This document shows, piece by piece, positions 1 through 6,491 of a stretch of 9,871 nt of DNA. Where the stretch lies: assembly GCA_001800945.1 (NCBI GenBank), contig MGWJ01000006.1, positions 1 to 9,871 of the forward strand, given 5' to 3'. Positions within the stretch are counted from its first letter, which is position 1; every line of letters begins with the position of its first letter. Origin of the DNA: Flavobacteria bacterium RIFCSPLOWO2_12_FULL_31_7. GTDB taxonomy: Bacteria > Bacteroidota > Bacteroidia > Flavobacteriales > Flavobacteriaceae. The position numbers and the translations under genes were made by a program. The notes beneath the pieces were generated by a model. It saw only the letters and a list, made by a program, of their open reading frames with translations. It had not been told where the DNA came from and made no database searches.

Positions 1-1920
1 ACTTATTCTGTTACGATAACGGATGCCAATGCTTGTACAGGAACTCTTAATGTAACTGTAACACAACCATCCTCTGCAGTTTCAGGAACAACTGTAGTCA
101 CTAATGTGGCGTGTTTCGGAGGAAATACTGGAGCAATCAATTTAACTCCAACCGGAGGAACTCCTCCTTATACTTTTAACTGGGTTGGCGGAATTACAAC
201 TGAAGATAGAACTGGACTTACTGCTGGGACTTATTCTGTTACAATAACGGATGTAAATGGATGTACAGGAACAGTGAATGCAACTGTAACACAACCAGCT
301 ACTGCAGTTTCAGGAACTACTGTAGTTACGAATATAGCTTGTTTCGGAGGAAATACTGGAGCTATCAATTTAACTCCAACTGGAGGAACTGGACCATATA
401 CTTTTAACTGGGTTAGTGGCCCAACAACTGAAGATAGAACTGGACTTGCAGCTGGAACTTATTCTGTAACAATTACGGATGCTAATGGATGTACTGGTAC
501 GATTTCTGGAATTACTGTAACGCAGCCAGCTTCTGCTGTTTCTGGAACTACAGTAGTAACAAATGTTGCTTGTTTTGGAGGTTCAAACGGAGCCATCAAT
601 TTAACTCCAACTGGCGGAACTGGACCATATACTTTTAACTGGGTTAGTGGCCCAACAACTGAAGATAGAACTGGACTTGCAGCTGGAACTTACTCTGTAA
701 CAATTACGGATGCTAATGGATGTACAGGAACAGTGAATGTAACTGTAACGCAACCAGCTATTATTTCTCTAACTCCTGCATCACAAACTAATATAGCATG
801 CTTCGGCGGATCAAATGGGGCGGCTTCTGTAAATACTGCTTCTGGCGGTGCTGGAGGATATACTTATGATTGGACTCCAGGAAATCCAATAGGTGACGGA
901 ACTACTTTTGTTACTGGATTAACAGCTGGAACTTGGACATGTACAGTTACTGATGCAAACGGTTGTACCGCATCTCAAATATTTAATATTAATGAACCAA
1001 CCGCTATAGATATAACAACTGGATCACAAACAAATGTATCTTGTAATGGCGGATCAAACGGAACAGCTACAGTTACTCCTTCAGGTGGAACTCCTGGATA
1101 TACTTATTCTTGGGCGCCATCGGGTGGAACTTCAGCTACAGCGGCTGGACTTGCGGCTGGAACTTATATTGTAACTGTAACAGATGCAAATGGTTGTACT
1201 GCAACTCGTAATTACACAATTACTGAACCAACTGCAATAGATATAACTACAGGATCACAAACAAATGTGTCTTGTAATGGTGGTTCAAACGGAACAGCTA
1301 CAGTTACTCCTTCAGGTGGAACTTCAGGATATACTTATTCTTGGGCGCCATCGGGTGGAACTTCAGCTACAGCGGCTGGACTTGCGGCTGGAACTTATAC
1401 TGTAACTGTAACAGATGCAAATGGTTGTACTGCAACTCGTAATTACACAATTACTGAACCAACTGCAATAGATACTAATGTTACATTAAACTCTGGAATA
1501 TTAGAAGCTACACAAACTGGCGCAACTTACCAATGGATTCAATGTCCAAATATAGTTCTAACAGGAGAAACAAATCAAACATATACTCCAACAATTGTAG
1601 GAGATTACAAAGTCGAAATTACTCTTGGTGGATGTGTTAGCACTTCTAGTTGTGTTACTGTAACCACTTTGGCTAATGAGAGTTTTGACAGTACAAACTT
1701 TACATTTTACCCTAACCCTACTTCTGCAATTTTAAATATTAGTTACGATAATATTATTGAAGAAGTTCAAGTTTTCAATTTATTAGGACAACAATTAATA
1801 ACTAATAAAACAAAACACAATGAAGTTGTATTAGATTTATCTGCTCTTCCTGCTGCTACTTATTTTGTGAAAATCATATCGGAAGGAAAATCTAAAATGA
1901 TTAAAATAGTAAAAAATTAA
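1..1920 (+). CDS. SprB-repeat surface/secreted protein with T9SS type A sorting domain (5' partial)
   Basis: Reading frame 1 is open from the first base, so the gene starts upstream of the window; 639 residues are visible. Any ATG/GTG near 106 lies inside a repeat and is not the start. Residues 1-23 are the end of one SprB repeat. Residues 24-487 hold six more, each with a Cys near its start (ACFGG or SCNGG), a G-Y/P-Y-T-x-x-W core, an AGTYxVTxTDANGCT end, and a TQP/TEP linker. Residues about 490-560 form an Ig-like segment (TYQW ... GDYKVEI ... GGC). Residues 569-639 match the T9SS type A sorting domain: FYPNPT, then VFNLLGQQL, LPAATYFVKI and a basic end. In this family the domain is removed as the protein crosses the outer membrane. 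SprB itself is the gliding adhesin of F. johnsoniae; the role here, adhesin or cell-surface filament, is inferred. The family call is firm, the function is not. Confidence 0.93.
   Translation, partial: TYSVTITDANACTGTLNVTVTQPSSAVSGTTVVTNVACFGGNTGAINLTPTGGTPPYTFNWVGGITTEDRTGLTAGTYSVTITDVNGCTGTVNATVTQPATAVSGTTVVTNIACFGGNTGAINLTPTGGTGPYTFNWVSGPTTEDRTGLAAGTYSVTITDANGCTGTISGITVTQPASAVSGTTVVTNVACFGGSNGAINLTPTGGTGPYTFNWVSGPTTEDRTGLAAGTYSVTITDANGCTGTVNVTVTQPAIISLTPASQTNIACFGGSNGAASVNTASGGAGGYTYDWTPGNPIGDGTTFVTGLTAGTWTCTVTDANGCTASQIFNINEPTAIDITTGSQTNVSCNGGSNGTATVTPSGGTPGYTYSWAPSGGTSATAAGLAAGTYIVTVTDANGCTATRNYTITEPTAIDITTGSQTNVSCNGGSNGTATVTPSGGTSGYTYSWAPSGGTSATAAGLAAGTYTVTVTDANGCTATRNYTITEPTAIDTNVTLNSGILEATQTGATYQWIQCPNIVLTGETNQTYTPTIVGDYKVEITLGGCVSTSSCVTVTTLANESFDSTNFTFYPNPTSAILNISYDNIIEEVQVFNLLGQQLITNKTKHNEVVLDLSALPAATYFVKIISEGKSKMIKIVKN
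70..1461 (+). repeat. Six tandem SprB repeats (76-81 aa each), two subtypes plus a hybrid
   Basis: Units by the TQP/TEP linker are 70-297, 298-528, 529-756, 757-999, 1000-1230 and 1231-1461 (228, 231, 228, 243, 231 and 231 nt). Units 1-3 are one subtype, with AVSGTTVVTN and TTEDRTGL. Units 5-6 are another, with AIDITTGSQTN and GGTSATAAGL. Unit 4 is intermediate and longer: it has ACFGGSNG like unit 3 but SQTN and the EP linker like units 5-6. Units 5 and 6 differ at about ten positions by eye, nearly all in the first half. Units 2 and 3 are nearly identical from about 373 to 495 and the matching stretch of unit 3. A further unit fragment occupies 1-69. Confidence 0.92.
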
Positions 1921-1931
1921 TTATTAATTTT

Positions 1932-1968
1932 GGAAATCAAAATCGTCAAAATTGACGATTTTGGTTCC
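1932..1968 (+). terminator. Hairpin after the SprB-repeat gene, terminator-like
   Basis: CAAAATCGTCAA at 1938-1949 and TTGACGATTTTG at 1952-1963 are perfect reverse complements. GGAA/TTCC at 1932-1935 and 1965-1968 extend the stem past a bulge. It starts 12 nt after the stop codon of the SprB-repeat gene. No T-tract follows on the + strand, so intrinsic termination is uncertain; it could also be an mRNA 3'-end stabiliser or sit in the leader of the next gene. Confidence 0.5.
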
Positions 1969-1995
1969 ATCATTAACTAAAAAAGCATACTAACC

Positions 1996-2406
1996 ATGAC
2001 ATCAACAAACTCAACTGGTACAATAATAGTACCGCCAGGAAAAGAAATTTCCTCAAGTTTTACCTCATTAAATAGTGTAATTTCATTCACTAGAGCAAGA
2101 TCAAGTGAACCTTTACAGCCTTTAGCAGAAGCTTACTATGAAAACGGAACACTTGAAGTAAGTGCTGTAGCGTTTATTGATGTAGCGCAAAATATAGAAA
2201 AAATCACTGTTTTTTATGATGATTTACAGAAAACACCTACCTTTTATCTTGCATATACAGCACCAGATACAGAGGCTTCGGAATTTATGAGTTACCAAGT
2301 AAACTTTACAATTGAATTATCAGATAAACCTGAGACTATTGAAACTTTTGTATGGAATGAAGATCCAAGAACATCAAGAGGAACCTATACAACTGTGCAA
2401 TCATAA
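1996..2406 (+). CDS. Hypothetical protein, 136 aa, unrecognised family
   Basis: ATG at 1996 to TAA at 2404-2406. I do not recognise the family. No N-terminal hydrophobic stretch, lipobox or membrane segment is visible, so it is probably cytoplasmic unless exported by a route I cannot see. There are no cysteines. The protein is rich in Ser, Thr and Glu, with alternating hydrophobic segments (for example LEVSAVAFIDVA, EKITVFYDDL, SYQVNFTIEL) that suggest a small mostly beta fold. The start is preceded by an A-rich leader with no Shine-Dalgarno sequence, usual in this phylum. It sits alone between a hairpin and a strong terminator, so it is probably a monocistronic unit. It ends 84 nt before the sensor kinase gene, but a terminator lies between, so co-regulation cannot be assumed. 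Coding status rests on a clean ORF with ordinary composition and a well-placed terminator. Confidence 0.75.
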   Translation: MTSTNSTGTIIVPPGKEISSSFTSLNSVISFTRARSSEPLQPLAEAYYENGTLEVSAVAFIDVAQNIEKITVFYDDLQKTPTFYLAYTAPDTEASEFMSYQVNFTIELSDKPETIETFVWNEDPRTSRGTYTTVQS

Positions 2407-2430
2407 GCGCCAACTAAACATTTTCTTACA

Positions 2431-2459
2431 AAAAACAGAGGCAATCCCTCTGTTTTTTT
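2431..2459 (+). terminator. Rho-independent terminator of the 136-aa gene
   Basis: The stem AAAAACAGAGG at 2431-2441 pairs perfectly with CCTCTGTTTTT at 2447-2457. It has a 5-nt loop (CAATC) and a seven-T run at 2453-2459. It lies 25 nt after the stop codon at 2406. Confidence 0.88.
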
Positions 2460-2471
2460 ATTTTTTCAATG

Positions 2472-2479
2472 TATATTTG
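2472..2479 (+). promoter_or_regulatory. Possible -7 promoter element of the two-component operon
   Basis: TATATTTG matches the Bacteroidota -7 consensus TAnnTTTG exactly. It lies just after the preceding terminator and ends 11 nt before the TTG start of the kinase, so any 5' leader would be very short. No clear TTG -33 element is seen at the expected spacing, and this motif is easily met by chance in AT-rich DNA. Confidence 0.4.
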
Positions 2480-2490
2480 AAAAAAAAACT

Positions 2491-4236
2491 TTGAGAAGCA
2501 AACCAATCAAAATATTATTTTTTTTAGCATACTTTACTTGTATAAATTTTTTATTTTCTCAACAGAATTTCCATCGTTTATTTGAGAAAAAAATAAAAAA
2601 TTCGTACAGCCAATTCACTAGTGAAGTAAATTTCAACAAAGCACAATCCTTCTTTTTTAAAAAAAATTGGGATTCTACTTTGGTTTATTCCATGAAACAA
2701 TTAAGTTCCGGCAAAAAAATATCGGAATTGGATAATTATTGTCACTTTTTTAGAGGCGTGAGTTTTAAAGAGAAAAGAATACTTAATGAAGCTAAAAATT
2801 CATTTCATAAAATCTCAAAAGAATTTCAATTTTATAAAACCACAAAAAATTTTTTAGGTCAAATTGCATTGGAGCAAAATGAATTTCAAAAAGCCATCAA
2901 TTACTTTACAGAATTTGAAAACCTCGATGAAACAAACTCTTTTAACATTAAAAAAGGAGAATTAAATCATAATTTAGGGATTTGTTATCTGCATCTAAAT
3001 GATTATGAAAAAGCTGAATTTTATTTATTAAAAGGCACTAAAATTCAAGAAAAAGAAAAAGACACTATTTTATTAATTGGTGCTTATGGAGATATCGCGA
3101 ATTTATATTACAACCAATATAAAGACAATTTAGCTATTCCTTATTTTGAAAAAGCCTATCAATTGTCTAAAAAAATTAAAAGATATGACCTAAAAAAAAC
3201 GAGTGCCTTAAACATGGCCGTCGTTGAGGAAAACAAAAAAAACCTAGAAAAATCCCTCTTCTATCGTAAAGAAGCAGAAAAGTGGAATGATTCTTTAACC
3301 GATCAAAATAAAATATGGGCATTGGCTAATGTTGAAAAAAAGTTTGCAGTTAGACAAAAACAAAAAGAAATTGAAGTGCTTCAAGTCAAAAATGAAATAC
3401 GAGAAACCCAAAGAAATGGTCTTTTTATAATTGCTCTTTTATTATTAATCATATTTGGTATTTGGCTATATTTTTATCTTCAAAAAATAAAAAAAAATAA
3501 AATCATTCTTACACAAAAAGAAAACTTAGATGAATTAAACGCCACAAAAGATAAACTATTTTCTATTGTGAGTCATGACTTAAGAGCTTCTGTTAACACC
3601 TTAAAATCTAGTAATTCAAAGCTATTGCTACATCTAAAATCTAATAACTATGAAGAATTAGATGGTTTATTACATAAAAATGCTGTTGTAGCAAATAGCA
3701 CGTATAATTTATTAGACAATTTACTCAATTGGGCGAATCAGCAAACCAATCAAATATATTTTCAAAAAGAATCATTACATTTATTTTCAGTAATAAAACA
3801 AGTGGAATACAATTATAAACCACTAGTATTAGAAAAAAATATTGAGCTAAAGATAGAAATAGACAAGAACACATTTGTGTTTATGGATTTAGAATCCTTG
3901 AAAATAATCTTAAGAAATTTATTAGACAATTCCTTAAAGTTTACGAATGAAAAAGGAATCATTTCAATTTACACAAAAGACTATGATTTGAAGTATGTTC
4001 AACTTATTATAGAAGATACGGGAACAGGAATGAGTGAAGAAGTCATTAAAGAATTACTTCAAGAAAGTACCCAATTAGCGAAAAAATTCAATAAAGAAGC
4101 AATTGGAACAGGTTTAGGAATGCAGCTTTGCAAATCAATGTTATTAAAAAATGAAGGAAAAATAAACATTGAAAGTCAGGAAGGAATAGGAACAAAAATT
4201 ATATTATTTTTACCAAAATACATGCCTAATGAATAA
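2491..4236 (+). CDS. TPR-containing membrane sensor histidine kinase
   Basis: This 581-aa sensor kinase should autophosphorylate on His and pass the phosphate to the adjacent regulator. Residues 1-23 form a signal peptide (basic start, hydrophobic core, FLFSQ end). The TTG at 2491 is chosen because it keeps this signal; the next ATG would remove it. Residues about 70-275 hold helical TPR repeats (for example around NLGICYLHLNDYEKAEFYL), predicted periplasmic. A charged coiled coil (about 275-308) and one membrane helix (311-330) follow. The HisKA H-box FSIVSHDLRAS has the phosphoacceptor His362. The ATPase domain has an N-box with N476 and N480, a G1 box DTGTGM at 509-514 and a G2 box GTGLGM at 539-544. 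No clear F-box (FxPF) is seen between G1 and G2. Position +4 from the His is Ala, not the Thr/Asn used for phosphatase activity in HisKA kinases. The signal sensed is unknown. Confidence 0.9.
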   Translation: MRSKPIKILFFLAYFTCINFLFSQQNFHRLFEKKIKNSYSQFTSEVNFNKAQSFFFKKNWDSTLVYSMKQLSSGKKISELDNYCHFFRGVSFKEKRILNEAKNSFHKISKEFQFYKTTKNFLGQIALEQNEFQKAINYFTEFENLDETNSFNIKKGELNHNLGICYLHLNDYEKAEFYLLKGTKIQEKEKDTILLIGAYGDIANLYYNQYKDNLAIPYFEKAYQLSKKIKRYDLKKTSALNMAVVEENKKNLEKSLFYRKEAEKWNDSLTDQNKIWALANVEKKFAVRQKQKEIEVLQVKNEIRETQRNGLFIIALLLLIIFGIWLYFYLQKIKKNKIILTQKENLDELNATKDKLFSIVSHDLRASVNTLKSSNSKLLLHLKSNNYEELDGLLHKNAVVANSTYNLLDNLLNWANQQTNQIYFQKESLHLFSVIKQVEYNYKPLVLEKNIELKIEIDKNTFVFMDLESLKIILRNLLDNSLKFTNEKGIISIYTKDYDLKYVQLIIEDTGTGMSEEVIKELLQESTQLAKKFNKEAIGTGLGMQLCKSMLLKNEGKINIESQEGIGTKIILFLPKYMPNE

Positions 4237-4975
4237 AATAAACATTCTTATAATTGAAGATACTAAATCTGAAAGTGATGCATTAAAAGAAATTTTAATT
4301 GCAAATGATTATAATATTGTAGGAATAGCTACGAATTATACCGAAGCATTGACCTTATTTTATCAACATAAAGTAGATGTAATTATTATTGACGTATTTT
4401 TAAACGGGCAGCCTGAAGGCATCACTTTTGCAGAAACAATAACAATTACGCCAAACATAGCTAAACCATTTGTATTTTTAACCAGTTCTAAAGACCGTCA
4501 GATTTTTGAAAGAGCTAAACTAACCAAACCATTTAGTTTTTTACTCAAACCATTTAATGAATTAGAAGTGTTGTATGCCATTGAAATGGCTGTAGAAAAA
4601 TTTTATGAGCAAACGAATGTGTATTTTAGTGAAGAAGAAGACACGGTAATTGGCAATAGCCATTTGTTTATAAAAAAGAAAAACGCCTTAAAAAAAGTGG
4701 CCATTGACGACATTATTTTCATTGAAGTAGAAGAAAGATATTGCAACATAACCACGTTAAATGAGAAATACTTAGTAGCGCTTTCACTAACAAAAATAAC
4801 TGAATTTTTAGATACAAATACCTTTGCGAAAACTCATCGGAATTACATTGTAAATACAAATAAAATTACAGAAATAATTCTTTCTGAAAATTTAATTAAG
4901 TTGGAAGGGAATCATACAGCAACATTAAGCGACAAATACAAAGACTTTATTCATAAATTTAAAATATTGAAATAA
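4229..4975 (+). CDS. LytTR-family response regulator
   Basis: A 248-aa response regulator and probable transcription factor. The receiver domain (about 4-125) has acidic E10/D11, phosphoacceptor D55 in VIIIDVF, T85 in FLTSS, and K107-P108 in LLKPF, so all classical receiver residues are present. A linker (about 126-143) leads into a LytTR DNA-binding domain (about 145-245) with DDIIFIEVEERYCNI and the conserved THRNYIVN around H203-R204. Its ATG lies 8 nt inside the end of the kinase gene, so the two are translationally coupled and almost certainly partners. LytTR regulators typically bind direct repeats upstream of a few target genes; the targets here are not evident. The nearest candidates, the upstream 136-aa gene and the SprB-repeat gene, are only positional guesses. 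Confidence 0.93.
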   Translation: MNKINILIIEDTKSESDALKEILIANDYNIVGIATNYTEALTLFYQHKVDVIIIDVFLNGQPEGITFAETITITPNIAKPFVFLTSSKDRQIFERAKLTKPFSFLLKPFNELEVLYAIEMAVEKFYEQTNVYFSEEEDTVIGNSHLFIKKKNALKKVAIDDIIFIEVEERYCNITTLNEKYLVALSLTKITEFLDTNTFAKTHRNYIVNTNKITEIILSENLIKLEGNHTATLSDKYKDFIHKFKILK

Positions 4976-4978
4976 TAC

Positions 4979-5013
4979 AAAAAAACCTTTCAATTGCTTG
5001 GAAGGTTTTTTTT
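4979..5013. terminator. Bidirectional terminator between the regulator gene and purT
   Basis: AAAAACCTTTC at 4981-4991 pairs with GGAAGGTTTTT at 5000-5010, with one T-G wobble and an 8-nt loop. Eight Ts follow at 5006-5013 and seven As precede at 4979-4985. It therefore works as an intrinsic terminator for the response regulator gene on + and for purT on -, which converge here. Confidence 0.9.
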
Positions 5014-5023
5014 ATATTCTATA

Positions 5024-6196
5024 TTAATTAGAAACAACTTTGACTAAGCTAGCAAGGGATTTAGCTTTTTCCACAATTTCTTCAATTGGTGTGTCTAAAT
5101 TATCATGATTTAAAACCACTCCCATTCTTCTGTAAGGTCTCGAAGTTGGCTTTCCAAACAATCTAAAATCCGTTTTTGGTTGAAAAGCAACATTTTCAAT
5201 TCCTGTAAAAGTTGGATTATCGGAGTTTTCTGAAGCTAAAATTACAGCACTTGCTCCTGCTCTTTCTTGTGTGATTTCGAAAATAGGCAAACTTAAGATC
5301 GCACGTAAATGCAATTCAAATTCGTTAAAATTTTGTGTATTGGCTAAGGTTACCATTCCCGTATCGTGTGGTCTTGGAGACAATTCTGAGAAATACACAC
5401 CTTCATTAGTTAAGAAAAATTCTACTCCAAAAAGTCCAGCGCCACCTAAAGCTTCGGTTACTTTTTTGGCCATATCTTGTGCTTCCAAAATAGCTGCATC
5501 TGAAACTCTGGCTGGTTGCCAACTTTCTTGGTAATCACCACGTTCTTGTCGGTGACCGATTGGTGCGCAAAATAATGTTGGTAAATTATTATTTTGAGTA
5601 ACAGTAAGTAAAGTAATTTCAGAATGAAAGTTTACGAAAGCTTCAACGATAACTTCCACTATGTCACCACGAGAACCTTCTACGGCATACTTCCAAGCTT
5701 TTTCAATATCTTCTTGAGTTTTGATTGTCGATTGTCCTTTTCCAGATGAACTCATTAATGGTTTTACCACGCAAGGCATTCCAACTTCGGCAACTGATTT
5801 TTGTAATTCATCGTATGAAGTCGCGTAACGATAATTGGCTGTTTTTAAACCTAAATCCTTAGCTGCTAAATCGCGAATCGCTTTACGATTCATAGTGAAA
5901 TTGGCTGCTTTTGCTGAAGGTACTACAGTAATTCCTTGTTTTTCGTAGTCGTAAAAACGTTCCGTACGAATGGCTTCAATTTCTGGAACGATAAAATCCG
6001 GTTGATGTTTCGCTACGATTCTGTCTAATTCGGCACCATCAAGCATGTTGATGACTTCAAAACCATGTGCGACCTGCATGGCTGGTGCGTTTTCATAACT
6101 ATCAACAGCAATTACAGTTTGTCCGATGCGTTGTGCAGAGATAACGAATTCTTTTCCTAGTTCTCCTGAGCCTAATAGTAGTATTTTTTTGTTCAT
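5024..6196 (-). CDS. purT: Formate-dependent phosphoribosylglycinamide formyltransferase (GAR transformylase 2)
   Basis: PurT uses formate and ATP to formylate GAR to FGAR, the third step of purine biosynthesis, in the cytoplasm. The 390-aa product is close to the 392 aa of E. coli PurT. The chosen start at 6196 gives MNKKILLLGSGELGKE. An in-frame ATG at 6250 would add 18 residues with no resemblance to the family, read from AT-rich leader DNA. Visible family motifs include GSGELGKE at 9-16, NAPAMQVAH at 36-44, VPEIEAI at 70-76, the ATP-grasp glycine loop SSSGKGQ at 149-155, and GHRQERGDYQESWQP at 214-228. GLFGVEFF and FSELSPRPHDTG carry the Mg-ATP glutamates E259 and E271, equivalent to E. 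coli E267 and E279. The gene seems to be its own unit: a terminator-like hairpin lies upstream after the aminotransferase gene, and a bidirectional terminator lies just downstream. No exact TAnnTTTG promoter was found in its leader. Confidence 0.96.
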   Translation of the reverse strand: MNKKILLLGSGELGKEFVISAQRIGQTVIAVDSYENAPAMQVAHGFEVINMLDGAELDRIVAKHQPDFIVPEIEAIRTERFYDYEKQGITVVPSAKAANFTMNRKAIRDLAAKDLGLKTANYRYATSYDELQKSVAEVGMPCVVKPLMSSSGKGQSTIKTQEDIEKAWKYAVEGSRGDIVEVIVEAFVNFHSEITLLTVTQNNNLPTLFCAPIGHRQERGDYQESWQPARVSDAAILEAQDMAKKVTEALGGAGLFGVEFFLTNEGVYFSELSPRPHDTGMVTLANTQNFNEFELHLRAILSLPIFEITQERAGASAVILASENSDNPTFTGIENVAFQPKTDFRLFGKPTSRPYRRMGVVLNHDNLDTPIEEIVEKAKSLASLVKVVSN

Positions 6197-6283
6197 TTTT
6201 TTAGTTGTGTTTAAAATTTCAAAATTCGTTATTACTAATTGAATATTCAAAATTTAAAAAATGTTGAATGTTGAAATTGGTTT

Positions 6284-6400
6284 GCGTTAGGGATTGTAGT
6301 GAAAATCCTTTTATTTTTCATAAAAGATTGTAACGAAAAGCCCGACCTCGTTGTTAACCAAAATTGATTTGAATAAGATATGCCTGCAACGAGGGAACGC
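6284..6400. ncRNA. Structured intergenic element, possible three-way-junction RNA or multi-copy repeat
   Basis: Three nested helices can be drawn. P1 is GCGTT 6284-6288 with AACGC 6396-6400. P2 is closed by GGG 6290-6292 with CCC 6341-6343 and capped by CTTTTAT 6308-6314 with ATAAAAG 6320-6326. P3 is CCTCGTTG 6346-6353 with CAACGAGG 6387-6394, a perfect 8 bp. The junction is compact: one base between P1 and P2, two between P2 and P3, one between P3 and P1. The two sides of P2 carry similar internal-loop sequences, ATTGTAGTGAAAA and ATTGTAACGAAAA. It is far more GC-rich than the flanking DNA. From memory only, similar GGGAT...AGCCCGAC...GGGAACGCCC elements recur between genes in Flavobacterium and relatives. 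The strand cannot be fixed because both orientations fold. If read on - it lies in the purT leader, 88 nt before the start codon. Confidence 0.6.
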
Positions 6401-6404
6401 CCAA

Positions 6405-6472
6405 AAATTAAAAAACCATTAAGTCATTAAGCTTTAAGTTTTTCTCTTAAGTATCTTAATTTCTTAATGGTT
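6405..6472 (-). terminator. Long nested hairpin, probable terminator of the aminotransferase gene
   Basis: AACCATTAAG at 6414-6423 pairs perfectly with CTTAATGGTT at 6463-6472. Inside it, ATTAAG 6426-6431 pairs with CTTAAT 6455-6460, and TTAAG 6434-6438 with CTTAA 6446-6450, around a 7-nt loop. Read on the - strand the stem is followed by TTTTTTAATTTTT, a suitable U-tract. It lies 19 nt beyond the aminotransferase stop codon. The interior is a stack of short TTAAG/CTTAA copies rather than one clean stem. Confidence 0.6.
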
Positions 6473-6491
6473 CATTTTTATTTATTAAATA

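Noticed and set aside
70..1461. CRISPR-like or satellite DNA reading of the tandem repeats
   Set aside because: The units are 228-243 nt, keep one reading frame, and vary mostly as protein-coding repeats with conserved Cys and Gly; they are SprB protein repeats.
1925..1932. TAATTTTG as a -7 promoter for the 136-aa gene
   Set aside because: It matches TAnnTTTG, but it starts 4 nt after the stop codon with no -33 element. Its start site would fall at the base of the hairpin, so chance is as likely.
2312..2494. 60-codon + strand ORF overlapping the end of the 136-aa gene
   Set aside because: It lies in another frame of that gene, then runs through the terminator hairpin; its end is low-complexity Phe/Lys translated from the T- and A-rich terminator region.
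5271..5534. 87-codon + strand ORF inside purT
   Set aside because: It is the antisense shadow of a clearly conserved part of purT that includes the GHRQERGDYQESWQP and SELSPRPHDTG motifs.
6197..6250. 18-residue N-terminal extension of purT from the ATG at 6250
   Set aside because: The added residues do not resemble PurT; the family-like MNKKILLLGSGELGKE begins at 6196 behind an A-rich leader.
6239..6275. Palindrome TTGAATATTCAA and the tandem TGTTGAA repeat in the purT leader
   Set aside because: Both are short and AT-rich, and neither is placed relative to a recognisable promoter, so I see no support for an operator.
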